The position numbers and the translations under genes were made by a program. From Sphingobium sp. (GTDB lineage Bacteria > Pseudomonadota > Alphaproteobacteria > Sphingomonadales > Sphingomonadaceae): DNA of 64,000 nt. Below the pieces are notes generated by a model. That model ran no database searches, was not told where the DNA came from, and saw only the letters and a program-made list of their open reading frames with translations. Numbering within the stretch: position 1 is the first letter of the stretch; every line of letters starts with the position of its first letter. Shown one piece after another: positions 30,451-40,071 of this stretch. The DNA is taken from NCBI GenBank assembly GCA_017744605.1, contig JAGIAZ010000016.1, positions 1 to 64,000 of the forward strand, in the 5' to 3' direction.

Positions 30451-31732
30451 GAACATCCTTCTGCTGGGCGGCGGCGGTCGCGAGCATGCTCTCGCCTGGA
30501 AGCTCGCGCAATCGCCGCGCTGCACCACGCTCTATGCCGCGCCGGGCAATCCGGGAATAGCCCACCAGGCCAGGCTGGTCGATCTCGACCTTGCCGATCA
30601 CCAAGCCGTCATCGCCTTTTGCGACGCGCACGACATCGGCCTGGTCGTGGTCGGCCCCGAGGCGCCCCTCGTCGACGGCATCGCCGACACGCTGCGCGCC
30701 GACGGGATTCCCGTGTTCGGTCCCAGCAAGGCCGCTGCCCAGCTCGAGGGCTCCAAGGGCTATACCAAGGATCTCTGCATCAAGGCCGGCATTCCGACGG
30801 CGCGCTATGTCCGCACCGCGCGCCAGGCCGACGCCATGGCGGCGCTCGCCGATTTCGGCCTGCCCGTCGTCATCAAGGCGGACGGGCTCGCGGCCGGCAA
30901 GGGCGTGGTCATTGCCGAGACGCGCGACGAGGCCGAGGCGGCGATCGCCGACATGTTCGGCGGCGGCTTCGGCGGGGCCGGGGCGGAAGTCGTGATCGAA
31001 GATTTCATGACCGGCGAGGAAGCGAGCTTCTTCGCCCTGACCGACGGCGTCAGCGTCGTCCCCTTCGGCTCGGCCCAGGACCACAAGCGCGTCGGCGACG
31101 GCGACACCGGACCCAATACCGGCGGCATGGGCGCCTATAGCCCGGCCACGGTGCTGACCCCGGAATTGCGGGCACGGGTCATGGACGAGATCATCCGCCC
31201 GACCGTGACCGGCATGGCGGCCCGTGGCACGCCTTATTCGGGCGTGCTGTTCGCGGGGCTCATGCTCACGCCCGAAGGCCCCAAGCTCATCGAGTATAAT
31301 TGCCGCTTCGGCGATCCCGAATGCCAGGTGCTGATGATGCGCCTTGAGGGAGACCTGGTCGAGCTGCTGCTCGCGACCGCCGAGGGCCGGCTCGGCGACA
31401 CGCCGCCGCCCGTCATGCGGCGGCAGGCGGCGCTGACCGTGGTCCTCGCGGCGAACGGCTATCCCGGCACGCCCGAAAAGGGCTCGCCCATCTCGCTGCC
31501 GCTCGCCGCCGACGGCAGCATGATCTTCCATTCCGGCACGGCGCTGAAGGACGGCGCGCTGGTCTCCAGCGGCGGGCGCGTGCTCTGCGCGACGGCGACC
31601 GGCAGCACCGTCACCCAGGCCCAGGCCGCCGCCTATGGTCTCGCCGACAAGATCGGCTTCCCCGGGGGCTTCTGCCGGCGCGACATCGGCTGGCGCGAAG
31701 TGGCGCGCGAAGCGGAGAAGACCGAAGCATAG
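30449..31732 (+). CDS. purD: Phosphoribosylamine-glycine ligase
   Basis: A 427-residue ATP-grasp ligase for the second step of purine synthesis: phosphoribosylamine plus glycine and ATP give GAR. The N-terminal motif [17 protein letters not shown], the ATP-grasp core ([38 protein letters not shown]) and the signature [14 protein letters not shown] are present. The open frame begins at 30278, but the ATG at 30449 gives the family start. It is divergent from xseA with overlapping start codons, so its ribosome site lies within xseA codons. Confidence 0.97.
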   Translation: MNILLLGGGGREHALAWKLAQSPRCTTLYAAPGNPGIAHQARLVDLDLADHQAVIAFCDAHDIGLVVVGPEAPLVDGIADTLRADGIPVFGPSKAAAQLEGSKGYTKDLCIKAGIPTARYVRTARQADAMAALADFGLPVVIKADGLAAGKGVVIAETRDEAEAAIADMFGGGFGGAGAEVVIEDFMTGEEASFFALTDGVSVVPFGSAQDHKRVGDGDTGPNTGGMGAYSPATVLTPELRARVMDEIIRPTVTGMAARGTPYSGVLFAGLMLTPEGPKLIEYNCRFGDPECQVLMMRLEGDLVELLLATAEGRLGDTPPPVMRRQAALTVVLAANGYPGTPEKGSPISLPLAADGSMIFHSGTALKDGALVSSGGRVLCATATGSTVTQAQAAAYGLADKIGFPGGFCRRDIGWREVAREAEKTEA

Positions 31733-31830
31733 GGAATGATGCCGGACCGCTCCTGAGCCTTGACCGACGCTCGGGTGCCGTCCGCTAGATGTGAAGCCTC
31801 AAGAGGCAGATCCATCGATGTTGAACCGCT

Positions 31831-31924
31831 CGTCATTGCGAGCCCGGCTTCAGCTGGGCGAAGCAATCCAGAGGCGGGCAAGTTCGGCCTGGATTGCCGC
31901 GCGACTATGTCGCTCGCAATGACG
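31831..31924. repeat. Element A copy 2
   Basis: Core of 94 bp with the same terminal CGTCATTGCGAG/CTCGCAATGACG and inner GCAATCCA/TGGATTGC arms. The left flank GATCCATCGATGTTGAACC and the right flank CTGCTGGATCGGAGTCTAG match copy 4. The final CTAG (31948-31951) contains the stop codon of the converging CNNM/CorC gene. It sits between purD and that gene. Confidence 0.9.
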
Positions 31925-31947
31925 ATTCAAGCCTGCTGGATCGGAGT

Positions 31948-33264
31948 CTAGCCTTTCGCGGCGCTCACCAGCAGCTTGTCGATCTTGCGCCCATCCATGT
32001 CGACGATCTCGAACCGCCAGCCCTGCTCGCTGAAATGGTCGCCTTCGGCCGGCAGGCGCCGCAACACGGCCAGCGCAAAGCCCGCGACCGTCGCATAATC
32101 GCGCTCTTCGTCGAGCTTGAGTTGGATCCGCTCGGCAAGGGCGTCGATCGCCATCTGGCCCGAGACGAGCAGCGATCCGTCCTCGCGCTCGACCACCATC
32201 GGCTCCTCGTAAAGATCGAGGTCCGAGACGAACTCGCCGGCAATCGACGAGATCAGATCGGCCGGGGTCACGATCCCCTCGAAATGCCCATATTCGTCAT
32301 GGACCATGAGCATCGGCGCATCGGCCTCGCGCAGCACCTTGAGCGCGTCCATGGCATCGATCTGGTCCGGCACGATGGTCGCGGGCTGCATGAGGACGCG
32401 CAGATCGATCGCATTGCCCTGGAACAAGGCCGCCATGACGTCGCGCGCCTGCAGCACGCCGATAATGTCCTCGACCCGCCCCTGGGCCACCGGCAGCCTG
32501 GTGTGCGGCGTCTCGGCCAGCTTGGCGCGAATCTCCTTGAGCGGTGCGTCGGCATCCACCCAGTCGACTTCCGTTCGCGGCGTCATCACTTCGCGCACGG
32601 GCCGGTCGGCGAGTCGCACCACGCCCGAGATGATCGCGCGCTCCTCTTCCTCGATGACGCCGTGGCGCGTCGCCTCGGCGACGATGAGCTGCAACTCCTC
32701 GGTCGTCACATGATGAGGCGATTCCCCGCGCACGCGCAGCAGCCGGAAGATCAGCGCGGTCGATCCCTCCAGCAGCCAGACGAGCGGCGCCGTCGCCTTC
32801 GCCAGCCAGACCATCGCCGGCGCCGTGAGCATCGCGATCGGCTCGGGATTGCGCAGCGCATATTGCTTGGGGACCAGCTCGCCGATGATCAGCGACACAT
32901 AAGTGGTGAGGATGATCGCGATCGCAAAGCCGACATTCTCCGCCGTGTCGGTCCGAACGCCCAGCACCTCCACATAGCGGCCGAGCGGGCCGCCCAGCTT
33001 GTCGCCCGAAAAGGCGCCGGCGAGGACCGAGATGCCGGTGATGCCGATCTGCACCGTCGAGAGGAAACGGCCCGGCGCCGCGCCAAGATCCAGCGCCGCC
33101 TGCGCGCCCCGCTTGCCGGCTTTGGCCAAGGCCTGCAGCCGCGGCCGCCGCGCCGAAACGATCGCAAGTTCGGAAAGCGCGAACAGGCCGTTCAGGGCGA
33201 TGAGCGCGAGCACGATCACGAGATCGAACCAGGGAAAGGCGGGCAGGACGGATGGTGCGGGCAT
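31948..33264 (-). CDS. CNNM/HlyC-CorC family transporter (DUF21-CBS)
   Basis: A 438-residue membrane protein. DUF21 transmembrane domain (about 1-190) with LALIALNGLFALSELAIVSAR and IGITGISVLAGAFSG, a CBS pair (about 215-335; VREVMTPRTEVDWV, DEYGHFEGIVTPADLI) and a C-terminal CorC/HlyC domain (about 350-435). Such proteins are linked to magnesium and cobalt export or resistance; the old name hemolysin is misleading. The stop TAG lies in the terminal CTAG of element A copy 2. Confidence 0.92.
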   Translation of the reverse strand: MPAPSVLPAFPWFDLVIVLALIALNGLFALSELAIVSARRPRLQALAKAGKRGAQAALDLGAAPGRFLSTVQIGITGISVLAGAFSGDKLGGPLGRYVEVLGVRTDTAENVGFAIAIILTTYVSLIIGELVPKQYALRNPEPIAMLTAPAMVWLAKATAPLVWLLEGSTALIFRLLRVRGESPHHVTTEELQLIVAEATRHGVIEEEERAIISGVVRLADRPVREVMTPRTEVDWVDADAPLKEIRAKLAETPHTRLPVAQGRVEDIIGVLQARDVMAALFQGNAIDLRVLMQPATIVPDQIDAMDALKVLREADAPMLMVHDEYGHFEGIVTPADLISSIAGEFVSDLDLYEEPMVVEREDGSLLVSGQMAIDALAERIQLKLDEERDYATVAGFALAVLRRLPAEGDHFSEQGWRFEIVDMDGRKIDKLLVSAAKG

Positions 33265-33390
33265 GGATATCGGCCCCTTGTGCCGGGTTTCGGCGCAAGG
33301 GACAAGGTTTGGTGGTCTTAACCGCCTCTTTCCTCGTCATGCCCGCGTTCGTGGGATCCAGAACATGGGGACGCGCCGTTGCGGCCTGGG

Positions 33391-33411
33391 TTCCCGCTTC
33401 CGCGGGAATAA
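33391..33411. repeat. Short hairpin repeat, copy 2
   Basis: TTCCCGC-TTCC-GCGGGAA followed by TAACG, related to 11962-11980. Just upstream (about 33336-33360) is a second short palindromic stretch, GTCATGCCCGCGTTCGTGGGAT. Both lie in the gap between the marC and CNNM genes. Confidence 0.5.
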
Positions 33412-33459
33412 CGGGCGTGAATATCGATAGAATGGTCGTCGCCAATCCTCATCGACCGC

Positions 33460-34083
33460 TCAAAAAAGATGGCTGCCCTTGAGCCCGTCGATCACGAACT
33501 GCACCGCGAGCGCGGCGAGAATGACTCCGAGCACGCGCGTGATGACCGCCTCGACCTTCTGCCCGAGCAGGCGCATCAGCGGCGCCACCGCCAGCAGGCA
33601 GACCAGCATCAGCAGGAGGTTGGCGAGCAGGGCCGACAGCACCACGAGGCTCGCTTCCATGCCGTCGGCGCGCGCCATCAGCAGCATCGCGGTGGCGATC
33701 GATCCGGGGCCGGCGATCATCGGCATCGCCATGGGGAAGATCGAAACATCTTCGACTTCCTGCGTCTCCTTGACCTTCTGCGCCCGGTCCTCGCGCCGCT
33801 GCGTGCGCTTCTCGAACACCATCTCCAGCGCGATGAAGAACAGCATGATGCCGCCCGCGATGCGGAAGCTCGAGAGATCGATGCCGAGCATGTGCAGCAG
33901 CGGACGGCCGACAAAGGCGAAGGTGATGAGGATGGCCGTCGCGACGATGACCGCACGGATCGCCATGGCCTTGCGATGCGCCGGCGCCGCGCCGCTGGTC
34001 AGGCCGAAGAAGATCGGCGCGCATCCCGGCGGGTCGATGACCACGAAGAAGGACACGAAGGCAGATAGAAACAGTTCGATCAT
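33460..34083 (-). CDS. MarC family integral membrane protein
   Basis: A 207-residue protein with six likely membrane segments, of the MarC/UPF0056 family. Typical residues are FFVVIDPPGCAPIFFGLT at the start and FPMAMPMIAGPGSIATAM in the middle, with a charged cytoplasmic loop (EKRTQRREDRAQKVKETQE) between. The family was once linked to multiple antibiotic resistance, but that was not supported; its role is unknown. The ATG overlaps the stop of the preceding gene by four bases, making it the last gene of a coupled run from yggT. Confidence 0.9.
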   Translation of the reverse strand: MIELFLSAFVSFFVVIDPPGCAPIFFGLTSGAAPAHRKAMAIRAVIVATAILITFAFVGRPLLHMLGIDLSSFRIAGGIMLFFIALEMVFEKRTQRREDRAQKVKETQEVEDVSIFPMAMPMIAGPGSIATAMLLMARADGMEASLVVLSALLANLLLMLVCLLAVAPLMRLLGQKVEAVITRVLGVILAALAVQFVIDGLKGSHLF

Positions 34084-34889
34084 GAACTCTCTTCGACATG
34101 CTCGTCGATGATGGTCATGTCCTTGCCCTGATAGCGCATCTTGATCGTGAGGCTGCGCGCCTTCTCGCCGCTGGTCCAGGCCCAATGCAGGCTTCCGTCG
34201 CGCGACTCGCCCGCGCCACTGGCAGGCGCCGGATCGGGGATGCGGACCACTTCATATTTGGGCGGCTTGGGGCGCTTGTTCCTGCCCGCGCCTTCGCTCC
34301 ATTCGCGCAGGTCGGCCTGGGCCGGCGTCTCGCCTGCCACCTGCGGGCTGACGCCCGGCGCGCGGCGGGCGGGACATTCGGCGATCTTGGCGTCTATGCC
34401 CTCTTCCGCGACATTGGCGCCGAACGGCCTGGTGCTGCCGAAGTCCAGCGCCCATTTATAGCCGCCCTTGTCCTGCTGGCGCCAGACGGTGATGAAGGTG
34501 CCGGTCGCGCCATCGGGGCGCTGCCAGGGTCCGGTCGAAACCGCATAGCTGCCGTCGCAGGCGATGAAGACCTTGCCCGGCTGCCAGGCGACGGCCTTGG
34601 GCGGATCCTTGCGGCCCTTGAGGAAACGCTGCGCATTGGTGGCCTGGGGCAGGAACATGATGCCGTCCCTGTCCGCGGTATCGCGGAAGGCCGTCCACTG
34701 CCCCTTGTCACGCGCCAATTTGGCAAAAGCGATCTCGGCGGCCACCACCGCGCTCGGATTCGCGCTGCCCATGAGGCCGACGCCCCGTGCGCCGAGGCTC
34801 GGCTGCAGCTCGAAGCGCTGCTGCGCGCTCGCGCCGACCGCGCCCGCGAGGAGCGCGGCGGCGGTGAAACGGGCAGCGACGCGGATCAA
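34080..34889 (-). CDS. Secreted protein with NTF2/SnoaL-like domain
   Basis: A 269-residue protein probably starting at TTG 34889, which overlaps the folD stop (TTGA), with GAGGG upstream; no suitable ATG exists. The start [23 protein letters not shown] is a signal peptide. A central part (about 45-165) resembles DUF4440/NTF2-like proteins ([41 protein letters not shown]). The C-terminal half is Pro/Lys-rich and unassigned. It is translationally coupled to folD before it and marC after it. No function can be given. Confidence 0.75.
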   Translation of the reverse strand: MIRVAARFTAAALLAGAVGASAQQRFELQPSLGARGVGLMGSANPSAVVAAEIAFAKLARDKGQWTAFRDTADRDGIMFLPQATNAQRFLKGRKDPPKAVAWQPGKVFIACDGSYAVSTGPWQRPDGATGTFITVWRQQDKGGYKWALDFGSTRPFGANVAEEGIDAKIAECPARRAPGVSPQVAGETPAQADLREWSEGAGRNKRPKPPKYEVVRIPDPAPASGAGESRDGSLHWAWTSGEKARSLTIKMRYQGKDMTIIDEHVEESS

Positions 34890-35782
34890 AGACCCTCGGG
34901 CATCGGCAGCCCTTCGCGGGCCGACGCCGCGACGAGCGTGTTGCGCAGGAGCACGGCGATGGTCATCGGGCCGACGCCGCCGGGGACAGGCGTGATGCCC
35001 GCGCAATGGCTGATGGCACCGGCGGTATCGACATCGCCGACGATCTTGGTCTTGCCTTCTTCGTCCGCCGGAACGCGATTGATGCCGACGTCGATGACGG
35101 TGGCGCCCGGCTTGATCCAGCTGCCCTTGACCATCTCCGGACGGCCGACGGCGGCCACGACGATATCGGCGCGGTGAACGACACCGGCAAGGTCATGCGT
35201 GCGGCTGTGGGCGATCGTGACCGTGCAGCTCTCGCCGAGCAGCAGCGCCGCCATCGGCTTGCCGACGATGTTCGAACGGCCGATGACGACCGCTTCCTTG
35301 CCGGACAGATCGCCCAGCTCGTCCTTGAGCAGCATCAGGCAGCCCATCGGCGTGCAGGGCACCAGAGCGGTCGGATCGCCGACCGCGAGCTTGCCGGCAT
35401 TGACGACATGGAAACCGTCGACATCCTTGGCGGGATTGATCCTGGCGATCACCTCGGCATCGTCGAGATGCTTGGGGAGCGGCAGCTGCACGAGAATGCC
35501 GTCGACGCTCGGATCGCCGTTCAGCTCCTCGACGAGCTCGAGCAGCTCCTCCTGGCTGATCGTCGCCGGGCGCTTGAACTCCAGGCTTTCCATGCCGACT
35601 TCAACCGTCGCCTTGCCCTTGGAGCGCACATAGACGCTGCTCGCGGGATCCTCGCCGACGAGCACGACGGCCAGCCCCGGCTTGCGTCCGGTCTTCGCGA
35701 CGAAATCCGCAACGCCCACCGCGACGCGGCCGCGCAGCTTCTCCGCGAACGCCTTGCCATCAATCGTCTTGCCCAAAGTCAT
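34886..35782 (-). CDS. folD: Methylenetetrahydrofolate dehydrogenase/cyclohydrolase FolD
   Basis: A 298-residue bifunctional enzyme that interconverts 5,10-methylene-THF and 10-formyl-THF with NADP. The catalytic region [17 protein letters not shown] holds the conserved Tyr and Lys; [13 protein letters not shown], the cofactor site [13 protein letters not shown] and the end [11 protein letters not shown] are all present. The start overlaps the DUF167 gene stop by four bases. Confidence 0.97.
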   Translation of the reverse strand: MTLGKTIDGKAFAEKLRGRVAVGVADFVAKTGRKPGLAVVLVGEDPASSVYVRSKGKATVEVGMESLEFKRPATISQEELLELVEELNGDPSVDGILVQLPLPKHLDDAEVIARINPAKDVDGFHVVNAGKLAVGDPTALVPCTPMGCLMLLKDELGDLSGKEAVVIGRSNIVGKPMAALLLGESCTVTIAHSRTHDLAGVVHRADIVVAAVGRPEMVKGSWIKPGATVIDVGINRVPADEEGKTKIVGDVDTAGAISHCAGITPVPGGVGPMTIAVLLRNTLVAASAREGLPMPEGL

Positions 35783-36102
35783 GTCCCTGTCAGCTCCTTG
35801 CTCGCGATCTGTCTCAAAAGGTCTTCGGCATCCGGCGTACAGTCCTTGAGCCGCAGGCGCTTTAGCCTGCTCGTGTCCCCTGTCTCCAGCAAAATCGACG
35901 AGGCCGGCAGCTTCAGCGTCCCCGCCAGGAACGCGCGCAACGCGGCGTTCGCCTTGCCCTTGTCGGGCGGCGCGGTGACGCTGGCCTGCAGCCAGTTCTG
36001 GCCCTGCGCATCGGCAAAGACACCGCCGATGCGCTCGCGCGACGATTTCGGCGTCAGGCGGATCGAGAGCAGGAGGTCCGCGCCATCGCGGCGCAGCGGC
36101 AT
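35779..36102 (-). CDS. DUF167 family protein (YggU-like)
   Basis: A 107-residue protein of the DUF167 family. The pattern [18 protein letters not shown], then [18 protein letters not shown] and a final LLRQIA fits. The function is unknown across the family, although the gene is widespread next to yggT, as here. Its ATG overlaps the yggT stop by one base and its stop overlaps folD by four, so it is part of a tightly coupled operon. Confidence 0.9.
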   Translation of the reverse strand: MPLRRDGADLLLSIRLTPKSSRERIGGVFADAQGQNWLQASVTAPPDKGKANAALRAFLAGTLKLPASSILLETGDTSRLKRLRLKDCTPDAEDLLRQIASKELTGT

Positions 36103-36395
36103 TACTGAATGGCGCGCGCGACCGCGCCCAGCACCGGGCCCTGCAGGATGATGATGCCGATCAGCACCACCATCGGCGAGAGGTCGAGCGCGCCGAGATC
36201 CGGCATGATCTTGCGGATCGGCCGGTACATGGGCTCGGTGAGCTTATCGAGCGCGATCCAGATGCTGCGGATCACGTCGTTGCTGGTGTTGATCACGTTG
36301 AACGCGATCAGCCAGCTGAGGATCGCCTGCACGATGATGATCCACCATGCGACGTTGAGAAGGATATATGCCGTTCCGACGAGGGCCTGGCCCAT
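36102..36395 (-). CDS. YggT family membrane protein
   Basis: A 97-residue protein with two membrane segments (about 7-30 and 70-92) and the conserved loop [25 protein letters not shown]. YggT proteins have been linked to osmotic tolerance and, in Gram-positives, to cell division; no precise role is known. First gene of the coupled run yggT, DUF167, folD, NTF2-like, marC. Confidence 0.92.
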   Translation of the reverse strand: MGQALVGTAYILLNVAWWIIIVQAILSWLIAFNVINTSNDVIRSIWIALDKLTEPMYRPIRKIMPDLGALDLSPMVVLIGIIILQGPVLGAVARAIQ

Positions 36396-36476
36396 GGATT
36401 GTTCCTGTGAATGCCTGAAGCGATGCCGAAGAGTCTAGCGCAGCTAATACACCTCGGCAAGGCGGATGGCTTTCAT

Positions 36477-36639
36477 TCCTCGCCCCTTCAGGGGAGAGGA
36501 TAGCGAAACTTGTTGCCGAAGGCAGCTGGTGGAGCTTGGAGAGGGGGAAGTGGTCTCACGCGGCAGAAGCCCCTCTCCAACTGCGCCTAACCGCTTTCAG
36601 CGATAAGGCTCCATATCCTCTCCCCTGAAGGGGCGAGGA
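36477..36639. repeat. Long inverted repeat with 26-bp perfect arms
   Basis: The arm at 36477-36502 (TCCTCGCCCCTTCAGGGGAG plus AGGATA) is perfectly complementary to 36614-36639. Inside, TTGGAGAGGGG and CCCTCTCCAA also pair. The whole 163 bp lies between yggT and argB, both on the minus strand, and would form a branched RNA structure at the end of the argB transcript. Its first six bases after argB lack a U-run. Confidence 0.85.
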
Positions 36640-36643
36640 AAAA

Positions 36644-37552
36644 TCAGAGCCGAACCAGTGTGCCCGCGCCGCGTTTGGTGAAGATTTCGAGCAGCATGAC
36701 GTGCGGGATTCGCCCGTCGAGGATGACCGCGGCATCGACGCCGCCCTCGACCGCCGTCACGCAGGTCTCGACCTTGGGGATCATGCCGCCGGAGATGGTG
36801 TCGTCGTCGATCAACGCGCCGATGTCGGAGGGCTTGAGATCGGAGAGCAGGTTCTTCTCCTTGTCGAGCACGCCGGGCACGTCGGTCAGCAGGAAGAAGC
36901 GCTTGGCCTTGAGCTCGGCCGCGATCGCACCGGCCATGGTGTCGGCATTGACATTGTAGGTGTGCCCATCCGTGCCGATGCCCACCGGGGCGACGACCGG
37001 AATGATGCCTTCGCGCGCGAGGCTGTCGAGGATGCGGCGGTCGACTTTCACCGGATCGCCGACGAAGCCCAGGTCCACATTGCGCTCGATGCCGCTGTTG
37101 GGATCCGGCGCGCGCTTATTGCCGACCTTCTCGCACAGGACGAGCCCGGCATCCTTGCCGGAAATGCCCACGGCCCGGCCGCCCGCGCCTGCGATCCAGC
37201 CGACGATCTCCTTGTTGATCGATCCGGCGAGGACCATTTCGGCGACCTTGGCGGTCTCGGCGTCGGTGACGCGCAACCCGCCGACGAACTTGCTCTCGAC
37301 GCCGAGCTTCTTGAGCATCGCACCGATCTGCGGCCCGCCGCCATGAACGACCACGACGTTGATGCCGACCATCTTCATGAGGACCACGTCCTCGGCGAAA
37401 TCGCGCGCGGCCTCGGGATCGCCCATGGCATGGCCGCCATATTTCACAACGAACGTCTCGCCCGCGTGCAGCTGCATATAGGGCAGCGCCTCGGTGAGAA
37501 TTTCAGCCTTGGCGAGCAGCGCCGGATCGGGCGCATGTGCATTGCCTGTCAT
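36644..37552 (-). CDS. argB: Acetylglutamate kinase
   Basis: A 302-residue amino acid kinase for the second step of arginine synthesis. [24 protein letters not shown], the NAG site [17 protein letters not shown] and [11 protein letters not shown] are present. The N-terminal helix before the kinase fold ([16 protein letters not shown]) is that of arginine-sensitive hexameric enzymes, so feedback by arginine is likely. It follows the queuosine-precursor transporter gene by 16 bases. Confidence 0.96.
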   Translation of the reverse strand: MTGNAHAPDPALLAKAEILTEALPYMQLHAGETFVVKYGGHAMGDPEAARDFAEDVVLMKMVGINVVVVHGGGPQIGAMLKKLGVESKFVGGLRVTDAETAKVAEMVLAGSINKEIVGWIAGAGGRAVGISGKDAGLVLCEKVGNKRAPDPNSGIERNVDLGFVGDPVKVDRRILDSLAREGIIPVVAPVGIGTDGHTYNVNADTMAGAIAAELKAKRFFLLTDVPGVLDKEKNLLSDLKPSDIGALIDDDTISGGMIPKVETCVTAVEGGVDAAVILDGRIPHVMLLEIFTKRGAGTLVRL

Positions 37553-37568
37553 GGGGGACCCTTTTTCT

Positions 37569-38222
37569 TTAGCGGTCGAGGCGGCGGCCGAGCGCCACGA
37601 AGACATAGATGAGCGGCGGCACCAGGATCGTCGAGAGCAGCATCTTCGAGATGACCTGCCCTTCCATCACCGGAATGACCGGCTGCACGCCGTAGAAGGC
37701 GACGGAAATGAAGATGACGGTATCGACGATCTGCGACAGCAGCCCGGCGATCCACGCGCGCAGCCAGAGCATGCTGCCGGTATCGCCGCCCTTGAGCCGC
37801 GAGAAGATGGCGACGTTCAGCGTTTGCGAGACACCATAGGCGATGAGGCCGGCGAACTGCATGCGCGCGCCCTGCCCGAGCAGCTTGGCGAAGATCTCCT
37901 GATCGCCCCAGAAGGGCGCGGGCGGCACGAGATGGATGACCGTCATCAGCAGGATCATCGAGACGATGAGCGGCACGAAGCCCCAGCGCACCAGGGCATT
38001 GGCGGCGTCGCGCCCGTGGAGCTCGGCCACCGCGCTGGACAGCACGACAAGCAGCAGGAAGGCGAAGATGCCCGATTCCACCGCCAGGGCGCCAAGCACC
38101 GGCCAGGTGCCGAGCGAGGCGAGCTTGGTGCCCAATATGCCCGCAAGCACGACGAGCCCGCCGTAAAGCAGCGAGAAGACGAACAGCGAGCGCGGCACGA
38201 CGGCAGGAGCGGCTTTGGTCAT
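37569..38222 (-). CDS. Queuosine precursor transporter (VUT/YhhQ family)
   Basis: A 217-residue membrane protein with six predicted segments, of the VUT family. Typical residues are [30 protein letters not shown], and near the end [22 protein letters not shown]. Members take up 7-cyano- or 7-aminomethyl-deazaguanine for tRNA queuosine; tgt, the enzyme using this base, is in the same window at 58690. It is cotranscribed with argB by spacing (16 bases), though no functional link is known. Confidence 0.88.
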   Translation of the reverse strand: MTKAAPAVVPRSLFVFSLLYGGLVVLAGILGTKLASLGTWPVLGALAVESGIFAFLLLVVLSSAVAELHGRDAANALVRWGFVPLIVSMILLMTVIHLVPPAPFWGDQEIFAKLLGQGARMQFAGLIAYGVSQTLNVAIFSRLKGGDTGSMLWLRAWIAGLLSQIVDTVIFISVAFYGVQPVIPVMEGQVISKMLLSTILVPPLIYVFVALGRRLDR

Positions 38223-38452
38223 GTCCTGCCCTTATCGGCTTTGCGTTCCCGCGAAAAGAGCATGTCGTGCAGGGGACGCAATCGCGGACGCAAGGAGAGG
38301 AAAAGGCAGCGATCCATGGGTGCCGGGCGGCACAGGTCCGACAGTTCCGGGACTCCCGCTCACCCCGATTGCCGAGCGCGGCAAGGCGGCTATAACAGGC
38401 CGGTTACGCGGCCCGCTCGGCACGCGCGCCCTGGGGGGGACGGAAAGACGAT

Positions 38453-39754
38453 ATGCCCATCGTGATCGGCCTTGGCGGCATTGCCGTCATTCTCGCCATT
38501 GCCATTCTGTTCTCGAGCAATCGGCGCGCCATCCGCCCCAGGGTCGTCATCCCCGCCTTCCTGCTGCAGGCGGCAATTGCCGTGCTCATGCTCAAGGTGC
38601 CTCTCGGCCGGCAGGCGATCAGCGCGATGGCGGGCGGCGTGTCCGACCTGCTCAGCTATGCCCAGGCCGGCACGAACTTCATCTTCGGGCCGCTTGCGGA
38701 CGCCAAGATCGGCGGCTCCAGCTTCGCCATCTCCGCGCTGCCGGTGATCATCTTCTTCGCGAGCCTGGTCTCGATCCTCTACTATCTCGGCATCATGCAG
38801 CTCGTCGTACGCTGGGTCGGCGGCGCGATCGAGAAGGTGACGGGCGTCTCCAAGGTCGAGAGCCTGTGCGCCGCGGCGAACATCTTCGTCGGCCAGAGCG
38901 AGAGCCCGCTGGTCATCCGCCCCTATCTCGCCGGCCTGACGCCCGCGCAGGTCTTCACCGTCATGACCAGCGGCATGGCCGGCGTCGCGGGCACCATTCT
39001 CGCCGCCTATGCCTCGATGGGCATCAAGATCGACTATCTGCTCGCCGCCTCCTTCATGTCCGCGCCCGGCGGCATATTGATGGCCAAGCTGCTGATGCCG
39101 GACACGGTCAGCCCCAAGGTGCTGGACGAGGAGATCGCCCTCTCCGAGGCGCGGATCAGCGGCAGGGGACCGGCGGCCTTGCTGCCCGAAGGCACGCCGG
39201 GCGAGCCCATGCCCAAAGCCAGCCATGACGAGGAACGGCCCGCCAACATCATCATGGCGGCGGCGCAGGGCGCCCAGACCGGCGTCAAGCTCGCCGTGGC
39301 GGTGGGCGCGATGGTGCTGGCTTTCGTGGCGCTGGTGGCGCTGGCCAACGGCCTGCTCGGCGGCATCGGCAACTGGTTCGGCTATCCCGATCTCAGCTTC
39401 CAGCTGATCCTCGGCAAGATCCTCGCGCCGATCATGTGGCTGCTCAACGTGCCGTGGAACGAGGCGCAGGCAGCCGGCGGCCTGTTCGGCACCAAGGTCG
39501 TGCTCAACGAATTCGTCGCCTTCATCGACCTCAGCCAGATGAAGACGCTCTCGCCGATCACGGTCGCCGTCGTCACCTTTGCCTTGTGCGGTTTCGCCAA
39601 CTTCTCGTCGATCGCGATCCAGATGGCGGTGACCGGGACGCTGGCGCCCAACCAGCGGCCGGTGCTCGCGCGATTGGGCCTCAAGGCGCTGATGGCGGGC
39701 AGCCTCTCCAACCTGATGAGTGCGGCCCTCGTCGGGCTGATGATGAGTATTTAG
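38453..39754 (+). CDS. Nucleoside transporter, NupC/CNT family
   Basis: A 433-residue concentrative nucleoside transporter. The CNT core motifs are seen: CAAANIFVGQSESPLVIRPY, EEIALSEARI after a membrane segment, and FGTKVVLNEFVAFIDLSQM, with the C-terminal gate region GFANFSSIAIQMAVTGTLAP. It would import nucleosides with protons or sodium across the inner membrane. It stands alone, divergent from the argB pair. Confidence 0.93.
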   Translation: MPIVIGLGGIAVILAIAILFSSNRRAIRPRVVIPAFLLQAAIAVLMLKVPLGRQAISAMAGGVSDLLSYAQAGTNFIFGPLADAKIGGSSFAISALPVIIFFASLVSILYYLGIMQLVVRWVGGAIEKVTGVSKVESLCAAANIFVGQSESPLVIRPYLAGLTPAQVFTVMTSGMAGVAGTILAAYASMGIKIDYLLAASFMSAPGGILMAKLLMPDTVSPKVLDEEIALSEARISGRGPAALLPEGTPGEPMPKASHDEERPANIIMAAAQGAQTGVKLAVAVGAMVLAFVALVALANGLLGGIGNWFGYPDLSFQLILGKILAPIMWLLNVPWNEAQAAGGLFGTKVVLNEFVAFIDLSQMKTLSPITVAVVTFALCGFANFSSIAIQMAVTGTLAPNQRPVLARLGLKALMAGSLSNLMSAALVGLMMSI

Positions 39755-39763
39755 CCCTTGGAT

Positions 39764-40064
39764 CGTCACCCTGAACTTGTTGGTGATTATCCCGTTCGAG
39801 CAGAAGTTGTTCCGCGGCGCAGGCCGGGGCCCAGTTTCGATGCGAAGCATCGAACCTACTATTGGACACGCGTCTCTGTTCGGTCTGGACCCCGGCCTGC
39901 GCCGGGGAACAGCCTATTCCTTGTCTTAAGGGTATAATCGCCAACTTGTTTGTGCAGGTACGCCTGCGGCTCTAAGGTCCATCTTTCCAGAGAAACCGCC
40001 GCGGGCCAGGCGGACTGGATGCTGGAGCCGGAGGCGTGCCTGCACAAACAAGTTCAGCATGACG
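39764..40064. repeat. REP-like inverted repeat (element C copy 2), interrupted
   Basis: The left arm CGTCACCCTGAACTTGTT (39764-39781) continues after an insertion as TGTGCAGGTACGCCTGCGG; the right arm ends GGCGTGCCTGCACAAACAAGTTCAGCATGACG (last base 40064) when read through 40033-40064 in two parts. Without the insertion the arms pair almost fully. It lies between nupC and the MFS pseudogene. Confidence 0.8.
39782..39942. mobile_element. MITE-like element B, 161-bp copy with 8-bp target duplication
   Basis: Ends are GGTGATTATCCC at the left and GGGTATAATCGCC at the right, which are imperfect inverted repeats. AACTTGTT is present on both sides (39774-39781 and 39943-39950). Removing the element and one AACTTGTT restores the uninterrupted arm of element C. 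Inside, CGGCGCAGGCCGGGG and CCCCGGCCTGCGCCGGGG are inverted. It encodes no protein, so it must be moved by a transposase elsewhere. Confidence 0.85.
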
Positions 40065-40071
40065 GTGTCGG

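Noticed and set aside
37553-38452. preQ1 riboswitch before the queuosine-precursor transporter
   Set aside because: I looked for the short preQ1-I/II patterns in 38223-38452 and found no convincing core.
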